A stretch of DNA of 64,000 nucleotides from Vibrio marinisediminis. GTDB taxonomy: Bacteria; Pseudomonadota; Gammaproteobacteria; Enterobacterales; Vibrionaceae. A model generated the notes under the pieces. The model saw nothing but the letters and a program-made list of their open reading frames with translations, made no database searches and had not been told where the DNA came from. This document shows, in pieces, positions 19,501-29,160 of this stretch. Position 1 is the stretch's first letter. Each line of letters begins with the position of its first letter. Location: contig NZ_JACFYF010000014.1 of NCBI RefSeq assembly GCF_014050145.1, forward strand, positions 27,514 through 91,513, given 5' to 3'. Both the position numbers and the translations under genes were made by a program.

Positions 19501-19679
19501 TGGATCAAATCGGCACTGGCGCCGTAGTAACTGGTCGAAACCGTTACTACAGTGTTCGTCATTTCAGGGTATTCTCGGACTTGCATCTTGAATACGGCTT
19601 GGAAGCCAAGCAACGCAATCAAAAAGCTGATCGATACCGCTAAAACTGGACGCTTAATAAAAACATCAGTAAAGCGCAT
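16557..19679 (-). CDS. vexB: RND multidrug/bile efflux permease (VexB type)
   Basis: Inner-membrane proton-driven pump of a tripartite RND efflux system exporting bile acids, detergents or drugs through an outer-membrane TolC partner. The 1040-residue length and the two-half organisation are typical: a first helix (VLAVSISFLIALLGF), a large periplasmic loop, and the intramembrane proton-relay motif GLVVDDAIVVLENVDRH in TM4. The symbol follows the V. cholerae locus vexRAB (next to ubiK and ilvC there); sequence alone cannot fix the substrate. Eleven bases after vexA, so same operon; no outer-membrane gene is present here. Confidence 0.9.
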   Translation of the reverse strand: MRFTDVFIKRPVLAVSISFLIALLGFQAVFKMQVREYPEMTNTVVTVSTSYYGASADLIQGFITQPLEQAVAQADNIDYMTSQSVLGKSTITVNMKLNTDPNAALSDILAKTNSVRSQLPKEAEDPTVTMSTGSTTAVLYIGFTSDELSSSQITDYLERVINPQLFTVNGVSKVDLYGGLKYALRIWLDPAKMGALKMTATDVMGVLNANNYQSATGQAIGEFVLYNGSADTQVSNVEELTNLVVKSDEGEIIRLGDIAKVTLEKSHDVYRASANGQEAVVAAINAAPSANPINIAADVLELLPQLERNLPSTIKMNVMYDSTIAINESIHEVVKTIVEAALIVLVVITLFLGSFRAVIIPIVTIPLSLIGVAMVMQAMGFSWNLMTLLAMVLAIGLVVDDAIVVLENVDRHIKLGESPFRAAIIGTREIAVPVIAMTLTLGAVYAPIALMGGITGSLFKEFALTLAGAVFVSGIVALTLSPMMCSKMLKAHEEPSKFEQKVHQILDGMTNRYAKMLKSVMAHRPVILMFAVIVFATLPILFKFIPSELAPSEDKGVVMLMGTAPSTANLDYMQNTMNDVNKILSDQPEVAFAQVFTGVPNSNQAFGIASMVPWSEREASQAEVANRVGGLVANVPGMAVTAFQMPELPGAGSGLPIQFVITTPNAFESLFAIATEVLTEVKSSPMFVYSDLDLNYDSATMKINIDKDKAGAYGVTMQDIGITLSTMMADGYVNRIDLNGRSYEVIPQVERKYRLNPESMKNYYVRAANGNAVPLGSLITIDVVAEPRSLPHFNQLNSATVGAVPSPGTAMGDAITWFEDLASNTLPTGYNHDYMGEARQYVTEGSALYATFGLALAIIFLVLAIQFESVKDPVVIMVSVPLAICGALIALAWGAATMNIYSQVGLITLVGLITKHGILICEVAKEEQLHNKLNRMDAVMEAAKVRLRPILMTTAAMIAGLIPLMYATGAGAAQRFSIGIVIVAGLAIGTLFTLFVLPVIYSYLAEKHKPLPVFVEDKDLEKLARVDEAKAACRELAKKS

Positions 19680-19690
19680 GAAGCCTCCAA

Positions 19691-20797
19691 TTACAGCATT
19701 GGTGTTTCAGCAGGTGGTGTTGTTGCGTCGCTTTCAACCACGCGTACTTTCGCACCATTACTCAAACGTACTTGACCAGTCGTCACGACAACATCACCAG
19801 GTTTTACGCCCTCAAGGATGTGTGCGATATCAGCGACACGTTCACCCACTTTCACCACGTGTTGTTGCACACGCTGCTCGCCATCTTGTTCAGTTAAGAT
19901 GTAGACGTTATCGCCGTATAGCGTGTAAGTAATTGCGGTTTGAGGCAAGGTGACTTGGTCGACCAACTTAGGCAGAACAATGTTCGCGCGCGCAAACATA
20001 CCGCTGCGTAACTTACCGTCACTGTTTGGAATATCGGCTTGAACTTGGATAAGACCACTTTGTACGTTGACTGCGGGTTCAATTGCAGAAATTGAACCTT
20101 TAAATGGCGCTTCAGGATAAGAGTCAACGAAGATTTCCACTTGCTGTTTCAGCTTGATTCGTGAGATATCGGTTTGTGGCACAGTAAAGCGCAGGCGCAT
20201 TACCGTGGTGTCTTCTAAACGTACAATATCCGTACCTGCTTGTAGGTATTGACCAAGATAAACATTACGAATACCAATTACGCCCGCAAATGGCGCTTTG
20301 ATTTCACGACGGTCGATAGCGGCTTTCAAGCTTTCAATATCTGCTCGTAGAGAGAAATAGTTCGCACCAGATTCGTCATAAGCCTCTTTCGAGATAGAGC
20401 CTTTCTTGTATAGACCTTGGTAGCGTTTGTATTTTGCTTGAGCTGCTGGCAACTTAGCTTGCGCACTTTTTAAGTTTGCTTTTTCTACTTCGGAATCAAG
20501 ATTGACTAAAGGTTGACCTTCTTCAACTTGAGTACCTGACTCGAAGCTAATATGGTCAATCACGCCACTGGTTTCGTTAGCTACCGTTACCCCTTGATTT
20601 GGCTCGATGAAACCGATGGCTTCAATCACGGGTACCCAATCAACGGGTTTAACTTCGGTCACTGTGACTGGAAATTCCGGCTCGGGGCGGTTGGCTAAGT
20701 ATTCAGCAATCTTCTGTTGCTTGAATAGATTGAAACCGATCACGCTACCAAACAGTAGCAAGACGATGACAATCATGAAGAAAGTCCACTTTTTCAT
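19691..20797 (-). CDS. vexA: RND efflux membrane-fusion protein (VexA type)
   Basis: Periplasmic adaptor linking the VexB pump to the outer-membrane channel, 368 residues. One N-terminal hydrophobic segment (FFMIVIVLLLFGSVIGFNLF) may be an uncleaved anchor. The lipoyl half-motifs (EPNQGVTVANETSGVI and IKAPFAGVIGIRNVYLGQYL) flank a coiled-coil hairpin (KANLKSAQAKLPAAQAKYKRYQGLY), followed by the beta-barrel part. Starts 18 bases after vexR, giving a vexR-vexA-vexB operon. Confidence 0.9.
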   Translation of the reverse strand: MKKWTFFMIVIVLLLFGSVIGFNLFKQQKIAEYLANRPEPEFPVTVTEVKPVDWVPVIEAIGFIEPNQGVTVANETSGVIDHISFESGTQVEEGQPLVNLDSEVEKANLKSAQAKLPAAQAKYKRYQGLYKKGSISKEAYDESGANYFSLRADIESLKAAIDRREIKAPFAGVIGIRNVYLGQYLQAGTDIVRLEDTTVMRLRFTVPQTDISRIKLKQQVEIFVDSYPEAPFKGSISAIEPAVNVQSGLIQVQADIPNSDGKLRSGMFARANIVLPKLVDQVTLPQTAITYTLYGDNVYILTEQDGEQRVQQHVVKVGERVADIAHILEGVKPGDVVVTTGQVRLSNGAKVRVVESDATTPPAETPML

Positions 20798-20815
20798 TCT
20801 TATTAGAACTCCAAG

Positions 20816-21397
20816 TTAGTGATTAATTACTGCATCCCAACTGGCATTGATAGCGGCTTCAATCGCCTCATTATCCAGTTGGTAAAACCCTAACGCATGC
20901 TTTCTAGCAATCGCTACGCATGCTTCAAATGTCAGACCTGACAACACTTCATTTGCAATAGGTTTGAATACCCCTTGCGCTTTGCCATCATTGAACAGCT
21001 TCTGCACCTGAAAAAACTTCAGCTTTTCTTGTGCACGAATCTCGATATCAGTAGTGCAAGGCAGTGAATCATATTGCACTCGGTTGCTCAGGGCGTTTTT
21101 GTTGGACACCGCTAAATTCCAAGTGTTTAACCACATTTTGCGATAACGAGCTTTAAGAGGCTCATTGCCCGTCACGTCAGCTTGTACCGCATCGGCGATA
21201 CGTTGTGTGACATTTAGGCGAACCTCTGCAAGAAGATGCTCTTTGTCAGAAAAGTAACAGTAGATGGTCCCTGCAGCGACACCAGCTTGTTTGGCGACTT
21301 TCTGCATGGATAAGCCATGAAAACCCGACTCCGCAATGACTGTTTCTGCGGCGCTGAGAATTTGCTGCTTTTTATCTACGCTTAATTTATTGGCCAT
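20816..21397 (-). CDS. vexR: TetR-family repressor (VexR type)
   Basis: A 193-residue TetR-family regulator, first gene of the efflux operon. The N-terminal helix-turn-helix is clear (ILSAAETVIAESGFHGLSMQKVAKQAGVAAGTIYCYFSDKEHL, residues 12-54), with a ligand-binding domain after it. A perfect 22-bp palindrome 15 bases before its start is the likely operator, so the regulator should repress its own operon until the pump's substrate binds. The symbol follows the V. cholerae locus; it is inferred from position. Confidence 0.88.
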   Translation of the reverse strand: MANKLSVDKKQQILSAAETVIAESGFHGLSMQKVAKQAGVAAGTIYCYFSDKEHLLAEVRLNVTQRIADAVQADVTGNEPLKARYRKMWLNTWNLAVSNKNALSNRVQYDSLPCTTDIEIRAQEKLKFFQVQKLFNDGKAQGVFKPIANEVLSGLTFEACVAIARKHALGFYQLDNEAIEAAINASWDAVINH

Positions 21398-21411
21398 TAA
21401 ATGAAACCACC

Positions 21412-21433
21412 AATGAATGAACGTTCATTCATT
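21412..21433. promoter_or_regulatory. Perfect palindromic TetR-type operator
   Basis: An unbroken 22-bp palindrome, AATGAATGAAC followed by its complement GTTCATTCATT. This is the usual operator form for TetR repressors of RND pumps. It lies between vexR and rep, close enough to vexR to cover its promoter. Confidence 0.85.
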
Positions 21434-21611
21434 ATAGACTAAAACACGAGCAATAGTTCAATAGAGTATTGCAGTTGTTGAGTAAAAAACTTGTCAAAAT
21501 ATCCTTCAGTCGCCATATGACCGCGATTGAAAGAAGCTAGATTTAAATATTAGCAATCGCACTGTTGCACCATTATTATAGGCGCCATTAAATTTTCTGG
21601 ATGAGACCACC

Positions 21612-23630
21612 ATGAAGCTGAACCCCGGACAAGATCAAGCGGTGAAGTATGTGTCAGGCCCATGCCTAGTGCTTGCGGGTGCTGGCTCAGGCAAGACGCG
21701 AGTGATTACTAACAAGATTGCTTATTTGGTTCAGCAGTGTGGTTACAAGGCTCGCAATATTGCCGCGTTAACCTTTACCAACAAAGCCGCCAGAGAGATG
21801 AAAGAGCGTGTCGGGCAAACACTGGGTAAACAAGAATCGAAAGGTTTGACGGTTTCCACGTTTCATACCCTCGGCTTGAATATCATCAAACGCGAACACA
21901 AACATCTTGGCTTGAAGTCTGGTTTTTCCTTGTTTGATGACCAAGACCAAATGGCTTTGCTTAAAGAGTTAACTGAAAAGCAGATCGATGGTGATAAAGA
22001 TCTACTGCGCCAATTGTTGAGTAGCATTTCTAATTGGAAAAACGACATGCTAACGCCTGATGAGGCGTTAGCGCGCGCTCAGGGTGAGCAACAACAGTTA
22101 TTTGCGTTTTGTTTTGAGATGTACCAAAAACAAATGCGCGCCTATAACGCGCTTGATTTTGATGACCTTATTTTAATGCCCGTATTGCTATTACGTGGCA
22201 ACGAAGAAGTGCGCCAGCGCTGGCAAAACAAGATTCGTTACTTGCTGGTGGATGAGTATCAAGATACCAATACCAGCCAATACGAATTAGTGCGCCTATT
22301 AGTTGGTGAGCGCTCACGCTTTACCGTGGTGGGTGACGATGACCAGTCTATTTACTCATGGCGTGGGGCAAAACCGCAGAACTTGGTGTTGTTGGGCGAA
22401 GATTATCCAAACCTAAAGCTGATCAAGCTTGAGCAGAATTATCGCTCGACCAATCGTATTTTGCGCTGTGCCAATATTTTGATTGCTAATAATCCACACG
22501 TGTATGAGAAAGCGCTGTTTTCAGAATTGCCTGACGGTGAAAAACTCAAAGTGCTGCTGGCGAAAAACGAAGAGCATGAGGCCGAGCGGGTGACGGGTGA
22601 AATCATTGCCCATAAATTCCTTAATCGAACCGGATATCGTGATTACGCGATTTTGTATCGTGGTAACCACCAATCTCGTTTAATTGAAAAATCACTGATG
22701 CAAAACCGAGTGCCTTATAAGATTTCGGGTGGTACCTCATTTTTTGCGCGTGCAGAAATAAAAGACATCATGGCGTACCTAAAGGTGTTGGTGAACCCAG
22801 ATGACGACAACGCATTTCTACGCATTGTGAACACACCAAAGCGCGAGATTGGTCCTGTGACTCTTGAGAAGCTGGGTAGTTACGCCAACATGCGCGGTAA
22901 GAGCTTATTTGAAGCCAGCTTTGAAATGGGGCTAGAGCAACATTTAACGGGGCGAGGCTTAGAAACATTGCGCCGTTTTACGGCTTGGTTGGTGGCGATC
23001 GCCGATCAAGCAGAACGTGGCAATACCGTGGAGGCTGTGCGTTCACTGGTGCGTGATATTCATTACGAGGATTGGCTATACGAAACCTCTTCTAGCCCGA
23101 AAGCGGCTGAAATGCGGATGAAGAACGTGTCTGACCTCTATTCTTGGATTGTGGCTGATTTAGAGGGTGATAACTACGACCAAGAAGAGAAGACGCTAAA
23201 GGAAGTGGTTCAGCGCTTAACATTGCGTGACATGATGGAACGTGGTGAAGAAGAGGAAGATAGCGATGCGGTGCAATTGATGACGCTGCATGCCTCGAAA
23301 GGATTGGAATTCCCTTATGTTTATCTGATTGGTACCGAAGAGGGCATTTTGCCGCATCAAACCAGTATTGATGAAGATAATGTTGAAGAAGAGCGCCGTC
23401 TTATGTACGTGGGTATTACCCGTGCACAGAAAGAGCTCAGCTTTACTATGTGTCGCGAGCGCCGCCAGTATGGTGAGCTGCTCAAGCCAACGCAAAGTCG
23501 CTTCTTAGACGAGCTACCCTTTGATGATGTGGAATGGGAACAAACGAAAAAGCCAGTAACGCAAGAAGAGCGAATGGCAAAGGGACAAGCACACATTGCC
23601 AACATAAGGGCAATGTTTAATAAAAAGTAG
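21612..23630 (+). CDS. rep: ATP-dependent DNA helicase Rep
   Basis: Superfamily 1A 3'-5' helicase that removes proteins ahead of the replisome and helps restart forks. The 672-residue protein has the N-terminal [20 protein letters not shown], Walker A AGSGKT, DEYQDTN (motif II), [13 protein letters not shown] (III), QNYRST (IV), [12 protein letters not shown] (V) and [10 protein letters not shown] (VI). Shorter than UvrD at 46 kb, and it ends without the UvrD C-terminal extension. Divergent from vexR; terminates at a hairpin shared with cytochrome c5. Confidence 0.96.
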   Translation: MKLNPGQDQAVKYVSGPCLVLAGAGSGKTRVITNKIAYLVQQCGYKARNIAALTFTNKAAREMKERVGQTLGKQESKGLTVSTFHTLGLNIIKREHKHLGLKSGFSLFDDQDQMALLKELTEKQIDGDKDLLRQLLSSISNWKNDMLTPDEALARAQGEQQQLFAFCFEMYQKQMRAYNALDFDDLILMPVLLLRGNEEVRQRWQNKIRYLLVDEYQDTNTSQYELVRLLVGERSRFTVVGDDDQSIYSWRGAKPQNLVLLGEDYPNLKLIKLEQNYRSTNRILRCANILIANNPHVYEKALFSELPDGEKLKVLLAKNEEHEAERVTGEIIAHKFLNRTGYRDYAILYRGNHQSRLIEKSLMQNRVPYKISGGTSFFARAEIKDIMAYLKVLVNPDDDNAFLRIVNTPKREIGPVTLEKLGSYANMRGKSLFEASFEMGLEQHLTGRGLETLRRFTAWLVAIADQAERGNTVEAVRSLVRDIHYEDWLYETSSSPKAAEMRMKNVSDLYSWIVADLEGDNYDQEEKTLKEVVQRLTLRDMMERGEEEEDSDAVQLMTLHASKGLEFPYVYLIGTEEGILPHQTSIDEDNVEEERRLMYVGITRAQKELSFTMCRERRQYGELLKPTQSRFLDELPFDDVEWEQTKKPVTQEERMAKGQAHIANIRAMFNKK

Positions 23631-23640
23631 TGCAGAAATA

Positions 23641-23669
23641 AAAAAGGCTTGGTGGATCCAAGCCTTTTT
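23641..23669. terminator. Bidirectional terminator between rep and cytochrome c5
   Basis: AAAAAGGCTTGG / CCAAGCCTTTTT with a five-base loop. Confidence 0.9.
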
Positions 23670-23679
23670 GTTTTCTCGA

Positions 23680-24102
23680 TTACAGACCTTCAATCATATG
23701 ATCAATCGCAGCAACGATTTCATCATCTGAACAGTCCATACAAGAGCCTTTAGCTGGCATTGCATTGAAGCCAGTAATCGCATGGTCGTTCAGCACATCT
23801 CTGCCTTGAGCGATACGTGGAGCCCAATCATCAGCATTACCTGTTTTTGGCGCACCACTCACACCAGTAGAGTGACAAGCGGTACAGAAAGTGCCGTAAA
23901 CCGTGGCACCATCACGTGGTCCTGTTGGTTCAACAACAACAGGTTCAGCACCTGCTAGGTACACATCACCGACAGGTTTAATCCTTTCTGCAATAGCATC
24001 ATATTCTTCTTGGCTTACACTTGCTGCAAAAGTAGCGCTAGAAAATGTTGCTGCAGCGATCAAAGCGGTTAAGATTTTTCGAGACATATCCATTAAACTC
24101 AC
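23680..24102 (-). CDS. Cytochrome c5 (exported monoheme)
   Basis: A 140-residue exported c-type cytochrome of the c5 group. Signal peptide (ILTALIAAATFSSATFA) followed by one heme site CTACH near residue 73, the AP-K-GNADDWAPRIAQG region and a likely axial Met in FNAMPAKG. A C-terminal cysteine pair (SCMDCSDDE) is characteristic of cytochrome c5 and may form a disulfide. The GTG start has AGGA eight bases upstream; ATGs three and five codons later are alternatives. Works in periplasmic electron transfer, like the c4 gene at 8.6 kb. Confidence 0.92.
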   Translation of the reverse strand: MSLMDMSRKILTALIAAATFSSATFAASVSQEEYDAIAERIKPVGDVYLAGAEPVVVEPTGPRDGATVYGTFCTACHSTGVSGAPKTGNADDWAPRIAQGRDVLNDHAITGFNAMPAKGSCMDCSDDEIVAAIDHMIEGL

Positions 24103-24333
24103 TATACATTCCTGAGGGTAAGTTGGTGCTTACCTTTTAATTAGAGTGTCATTTGATAAACGAGCATTTTTGCTGTTAAATCAATGTAAACAGTGGGTGA
24201 TTATATCTCGATAAGTTGTTGCAATAAACAATAACTTCCCAACGAGCGGGGGTACATCACATCGGAGATAGACTTTTATTTGAGCTATATTGCTGAAAAA
24301 GGCGCCAAACGGTAAAAAAAGTTGAAAAAGTAC

Positions 24334-24362
24334 TAGACGCAATAGTGTGATATCCGTATTAT
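24334..24362 (+). promoter_or_regulatory. Promoter of the tRNA operon
   Basis: TAGACG (24334-24339) and TATTAT (24357-24362) 17 bases apart, followed by a GC-rich discriminator, just before the first tRNA. Confidence 0.55.
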
Positions 24363-24383
24363 TCCACTCCGCCGATAGGGCAT

Positions 24384-24460
<77 letters not shown>

Positions 24461-24494
24461 TAACCCCGGAAGTTATATCGGTAAAAAATTTAGT

Positions 24495-24571
24495 GGTGGC
24501 TATAGCTCAGTTGGTAGAGTCCCGGATTGTGATTCCGGTTGTCGCGAGTTCAAGCCTCGTTAGCCACCCCA
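24495..24571 (+). tRNA. tRNA-His (GTG), copy 1
   Basis: A 77-nt gene with the extra 5' G of tRNA-His, anticodon GTG and encoded CCA; very close to E. coli hisR. Confidence 0.97.
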
Positions 24572-24626
24572 TTATTCAGGTAGCTTTTGCTCCCTTTCTT
24601 GATGAAAATCGAGGAAAAACTTAAGT

Positions 24627-24703
<77 letters not shown>

Positions 24704-24749
24704 CTATTTTGTTTGTGGCTTTAATTAAGCAATAAACAACACAAATTGT

Positions 24750-24826
24750 GGTGGCTATAGCTCAGTTGGTAGAGTCCCGGATTGTGATTCCGGTTGTCGC
24801 GAGTTCAAGCCTCGTTAGCCACCCCA
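24750..24826 (+). tRNA. tRNA-His (GTG), copy 2
   Basis: Identical to copy 1. Confidence 0.97.
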
Positions 24827-24881
24827 TTATTCAGGTAGCTTTTGCTCCCTTTCTTGATGAAAATCGAGGAAAAACTTAAGT

Positions 24882-24958
<77 letters not shown>

Positions 24959-24966
24959 CTACACTA

Positions 24967-24995
24967 AGCCCCAGTCGAAAGACTGGGGCTTTTTT
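24967..24995 (+). terminator. Terminator of the tRNA operon
   Basis: AGCCCCAGTC, GAAA loop, GACTGGGGCT, then five more T. Confidence 0.93.
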
Positions 24996-25658
24996 ACGTC
25001 TGTCGTTTGAATGATTTTTAAAACTTAGAGCGATTCAAAAGATCTGATAAGAGAGTCGACCGACTGAAAATGTATTCATTTCGCTCCGTCGTTATTAACC
25101 CCTTCACCGCCTTCATCCTTCCAACATGCTTTTTTTAGCTCGCTTCTTTCGTGGTAAATGTAGCAGCCATTTTCATTGCCTAATCTAATTAGTCGTCGTT
25201 CTTTTAAATGAATCGATTTCAATCGAATTTTAATTCTGCGTTATGGCGTTAATTTAATCAGGTCTTACCTCTGTATCGGGGTGATAATTTGGTTTTTAAT
25301 GCCACATTCTATCCATTGAGTTAAATCTTAATCTGTTTTTTACAGTATGAGCGGGCTTATGTATGGTTTTTGTTAATGCAAGCCTGTGCCTTTTTATGCA
25401 TGACGATTTTTTATGAGTGAGTAATAGCAGTGGTTTTAGTGGATTAAACAACTGTGTTCCTAAATATTTATTCATTATTTGGTTTATTAGTTGCTTGAAA
25501 TTTGACCAAAGACAACTTTTTATCCTGCCTTTGTTGCATTTCTGTGAAATATTTGCCAAATTGAGAGGCTTGTAACTACCAGAACAGCATACTGGTATTT
25601 GAATGGAATCAATTTTTCAGACAGGGCAGGGAGCTGCCGAAGCAGTAGAGGTCTGGTA
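24996..25658. other. Gene-free AT-rich stretch before the peptide transporter operon
   Basis: About 660 bp without a supportable gene. A small inverted repeat TACCAG (25577-25582) / CTGGTA (25592-25597) lies 60 bp before the ATPase start and could be an operator. AGAGG at 25647-25651 is the ribosome site for the next gene. Promoters for the operon must be here; I could not fix them. A long leader is possible. Confidence 0.4.
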
Positions 25659-27374
25659 ATGTCACTTTTAGAAGTTAAAAATCTTCGTATTGAATACCCA
25701 TCTCGACATGGGGTTCTTGCGGCGGTGAAATCACTATCGTTCAATATTGAACGTGGCGAAATTGTGGGTGTTGTGGGTGAATCTGGCGCGGGTAAGTCTA
25801 CGGTAGGTAATGCCGTGATCGACTTGCTTAGCCCTCCGGGTACGATTGCTGGCGGGGAAGTTTTTCTTGATGGAGAAAAAATTTCCGGTCTTTCACCGCA
25901 ACAGATGCGTAAAGTTCGCGGATCAAAAATTGGGTTTATTTTTCAAGACCCAATGACATCGCTCAATCCTCTTTTTACTGTTGAGCATCAATTAAAAGAG
26001 ACCATCCACGCTAATATGAAGGTGTCGGATGAGGAGGCTTATCAGCGTTCGCTCTCTTTGATGGAGCAAGTGGGAATCCCTCAGCCTGAGAACCGACTCA
26101 AGCAATTCCCTCATCAGTTTTCCGGTGGTATGCGCCAACGTGTGGTGATTGCAATCGCACTTGCTGGTGAACCTGATCTTATTATTGCTGATGAACCGAC
26201 CACCGCACTAGACGTTTCCATCCAAGATCAAATATTGAGCCTAATTCGTGAGTTATGCGTTAAGAATAACGTTGGCTGTATGTTGGTGACGCACGATATG
26301 GGTGTGGTGTCTAATGTAACGGATCGAGTGGCGGTTATGTACCGTGGTGACTTAGTTGAATTTGGTCCAACTAAAAAGGTGCTGGGTGACCCGGATCACT
26401 CTTACACACGCAGTTTAATTTCAGCGGTACCACGTTCAGACATGAAGCTAGACCGCTTTCCTTTGGTGAGCTATATCGAAGAGGCATCAGAGCTTAAGCC
26501 GCTTGATATTAAAAATCACTGGTTAGGACAAAGCCAAGATCAGCGTGATTACCAAGGAGCACTGTTGCAGGTCGAAAACGTTAATCTGCGCTTTGTTACT
26601 AAGGATTCGCTGTTCGAAAGTCGTCGTGAGTATGTACAAGCCTCTAACGATGTCAGCTTTGAGGTATTGGAAGGTGAAACTTTCGGATTGGTGGGTGAGT
26701 CGGGTTCAGGTAAATCAACCATTGCTCGAGTTATTGCTGGTTTGTATCAACCAAACTCAGGACGAGTCACTTTTGAGGGCATCGACCTCACGGCGTTAAC
26801 TTCTGAAAAAGAACGTCGACCAATGCGTCGTCAGATGCAGATGGTCTTCCAAAACCCTTACACATCAATGAATCCGCGTATGAAGGTATTCGATATTATC
26901 GCAGAACCTATACGTTTTCATAAACTTACGCGCAATGAAACAGAAACGCGACAGATCGTTAACGATCTTCTGGATCATGTTGGTTTGGGCGTTATGGCCG
27001 GTCTTAAGTACCCACATGAATTTTCTGGTGGTCAACGCCAACGTATTTCGATAGCGCGTGCATTAGCTACGCGCCCACGTCTACTAATTTGTGATGAACC
27101 AACTTCAGCACTGGATGTATCGGTTCAAGCGCAAATTCTGAATCTACTTAAAGACCTGCAAGATGAGTTGAACCTCACCATGTTGTTTATCAGTCATGAT
27201 TTGCCAGTAATTCGCCAGATGTGTGATCGGGTGGGAGTGATGCAAATGGGGAAACTGCTTGAAGTCGCTCCGACAGAGCAGTTGTTTACTAACCCACAGC
27301 ATGAGTACAGCCAACATTTGATTTCATTAATGCCGGAATTTACCGGTTTAAGAGAAGAAGTAAAAACAGTCTAA
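25659..27374 (+). CDS. Fused dipeptide/oligopeptide ABC transporter ATPase (DppD-DppF type)
   Basis: Energy-coupling subunit of a peptide importer, cytosolic. The 571-residue protein carries two full ABC domains in one chain: first half with Walker [10 protein letters not shown], signature FSGGMRQRV and Walker [13 protein letters not shown]; second half with [18 protein letters not shown] and [12 protein letters not shown]. Both halves look catalytically complete. The fusion replaces separate D and F subunits, as in YejF/GsiA-type ATPases. The start at 25659 follows AGAGG by seven bases; an earlier in-frame ATG at 25599 lacks one. Followed by the binding protein and both permeases, an operon order ATPase-SBP-permease-permease. 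Confidence 0.93.
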   Translation: MSLLEVKNLRIEYPSRHGVLAAVKSLSFNIERGEIVGVVGESGAGKSTVGNAVIDLLSPPGTIAGGEVFLDGEKISGLSPQQMRKVRGSKIGFIFQDPMTSLNPLFTVEHQLKETIHANMKVSDEEAYQRSLSLMEQVGIPQPENRLKQFPHQFSGGMRQRVVIAIALAGEPDLIIADEPTTALDVSIQDQILSLIRELCVKNNVGCMLVTHDMGVVSNVTDRVAVMYRGDLVEFGPTKKVLGDPDHSYTRSLISAVPRSDMKLDRFPLVSYIEEASELKPLDIKNHWLGQSQDQRDYQGALLQVENVNLRFVTKDSLFESRREYVQASNDVSFEVLEGETFGLVGESGSGKSTIARVIAGLYQPNSGRVTFEGIDLTALTSEKERRPMRRQMQMVFQNPYTSMNPRMKVFDIIAEPIRFHKLTRNETETRQIVNDLLDHVGLGVMAGLKYPHEFSGGQRQRISIARALATRPRLLICDEPTSALDVSVQAQILNLLKDLQDELNLTMLFISHDLPVIRQMCDRVGVMQMGKLLEVAPTEQLFTNPQHEYSQHLISLMPEFTGLREEVKTV

Positions 27375-27459
27375 GTCATGAGCTGCTAAGGATTCTTAGC
27401 CTCTGACAGATGCAAACACAACAACGAGGGATTGAATTCCCGCATGAAGGAGTTATGCA

Positions 27460-29010
27460 ATGAAAACCATGAAGAGCAAAATCGCAGTCGCTTTGATGGC
27501 CGCTGGCTTAAGTTTTAGTGCAGCCGCAGCTGATATTACCGTTGCTTATGATGCAGACCCAGTGTCGCTTGATCCGCATGAGCAGCTATCAGGCGGTACA
27601 CTGCAAATGTCGCACATGGTGTTTGATCCACTGATTCGTTTTACTCAAGAAATGAAATTTGAGCCGCGCCTAGCGGAATCTTGGGAGCGTATCGATAACG
27701 AAACAATGCGTTTTAAACTGCGTGAAGGTGTGAAATTCCATTCTGGTAATGCGCTAACTGCTGACGACGTAGTTTGGACATTTGAGCGCCTAAAAAGCTC
27801 ACCAGATTTCAAAGGTATCTTTGCTCCACTAGTATCACTGACAAAAGTAGACGACTACACGTTTGAAATTAAAACTGATGGTACTTACCCACTGATTGAA
27901 AACGTTGCCACTTACATCTTCCCAATGGACAGTAAGTTCTACTCAGGTAAGACAGAAGATGGCAAAGATAAGGCTGAGCTTGTTAAGCACGGTAACTCGT
28001 ATGCATCGACTAACGTTTCAGGTACAGGTCCATTCATCATTACTTCGCGCGAGCAAGGTGTAAAGGTTGAGTTTGAGCGTTTTGCTGATTACTGGGATAA
28101 AGACGCAGGTAACGTAGATAAAATCACTCTAGTACCAATCAAAGAAGATGCAACACGAGTAGCAGCTTTACTTTCTGGTGATGTAGATATGATTGCGCCT
28201 GTTTCACCAAATGATTACAAGCGTATCAAAAGTGCCAGTGATGTTGATTTGTACACTATGCCGGGCACACGAGTCATTACCTTCCAGATGAACCAAAACA
28301 GCAACCCAGCACTGAAAGATGTGCGAGTTCGCCAAGCAATTGTTCATGCGATCAACAACGAAGGTATTGTTAAGAAAATCATGAAGGGTGCTGCTACACC
28401 GGCATCTCAGCAAAGCCCTGTGGGTTATGCTGGTTACAATGAAGAGCTAAAACCGCGTTACGATCTTAAGAAAGCTAAACAGCTAATGAAAGAAGCGGGC
28501 TATGAAGATGGCTTTACGTTGACCATGATGGCACCAAACAACCGTTATGTGAACGATGACAAGATTGCACAAGCTTCTGCGGCAATGCTGTCTAAAATTG
28601 GTATTAAAGTTGATCTTAAAACCATGCCTAAAGCACAGTACTGGCCTGAATTTGATAAGTGTGCAGCAGATATGTTGATGATCGGCTGGCACCCAGATAC
28701 AGAGGATTCAGGTAACTTTACAGAGTTCCTAACCATGACGCGTGATGCCGCGACTGGTAAAGGTCAGTACAACTGTGGTGGTTACTCTAACCCTGCAATC
28801 GACAAGCTTGTAAATGACTCAAACACGGAAACAGACCTAGTTAAACGTGGTCAGATGCTGAAACAAGTGGAAGCGACACTGTACGATGAAGCGGCGTTTG
28901 TTCCTCTACACTGGCAAGACCCATCATGGGCTGCGAAAGGTAATGTGGAAATTGGTCCTATCGTTAACGGTATGAACTTCCCTTACTTTGGCGACCTAGT
29001 GGTTAAGTAA
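27460..29010 (+). CDS. Peptide ABC transporter periplasmic binding protein
   Basis: Family 5 solute-binding protein (DppA/OppA type), 516 residues, with a signal peptide (VALMAAGLSFSAAAA, cut near residue 24) and the family signature in AESWERIDNETMRFKLREGVKFHSG. The region DVRVRQAIVHAINNE and the terminal PLHWQDPSWAAKG are also typical. Ligand probably di- or oligopeptides; not readable from sequence. Strong ribosome site AAGGAG. A stable hairpin lies between this gene and the permeases and may raise its level relative to them. Confidence 0.94.
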   Translation: MKTMKSKIAVALMAAGLSFSAAAADITVAYDADPVSLDPHEQLSGGTLQMSHMVFDPLIRFTQEMKFEPRLAESWERIDNETMRFKLREGVKFHSGNALTADDVVWTFERLKSSPDFKGIFAPLVSLTKVDDYTFEIKTDGTYPLIENVATYIFPMDSKFYSGKTEDGKDKAELVKHGNSYASTNVSGTGPFIITSREQGVKVEFERFADYWDKDAGNVDKITLVPIKEDATRVAALLSGDVDMIAPVSPNDYKRIKSASDVDLYTMPGTRVITFQMNQNSNPALKDVRVRQAIVHAINNEGIVKKIMKGAATPASQQSPVGYAGYNEELKPRYDLKKAKQLMKEAGYEDGFTLTMMAPNNRYVNDDKIAQASAAMLSKIGIKVDLKTMPKAQYWPEFDKCAADMLMIGWHPDTEDSGNFTEFLTMTRDAATGKGQYNCGGYSNPAIDKLVNDSNTETDLVKRGQMLKQVEATLYDEAAFVPLHWQDPSWAAKGNVEIGPIVNGMNFPYFGDLVVK

Positions 29011-29054
29011 GCTTGTTTAGTCAGTAAGAATGAACCCTCGCGGTTGATTCCCTC

Positions 29055-29088
29055 GGTGCCTAACTTTGTATCAGTCGGGTTAGGCACC
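29055..29088 (+). other. Intra-operon hairpin after the binding-protein gene
   Basis: GGTGCCTAAC / GTTAGGCACC, a perfect 10-bp stem with a 14-base loop and no U-run. Such hairpins protect the upstream binding-protein mRNA and lower downstream expression in many transporter operons. Confidence 0.7.
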
Positions 29089-29160
29089 TAGATCAAGGCT
29101 GATTCTCTATATGCATTGAACCCGCATTTAGATTTCTATGGATAGTTAAAGGGGCAAGGA

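Noticed and set aside
25577-25597. Operator TACCAG/CTGGTA upstream of the peptide transporter
   Set aside because: Six-base arms with a nine-base spacer are expected by chance in this length; mentioned in the region entry but not called as a site.
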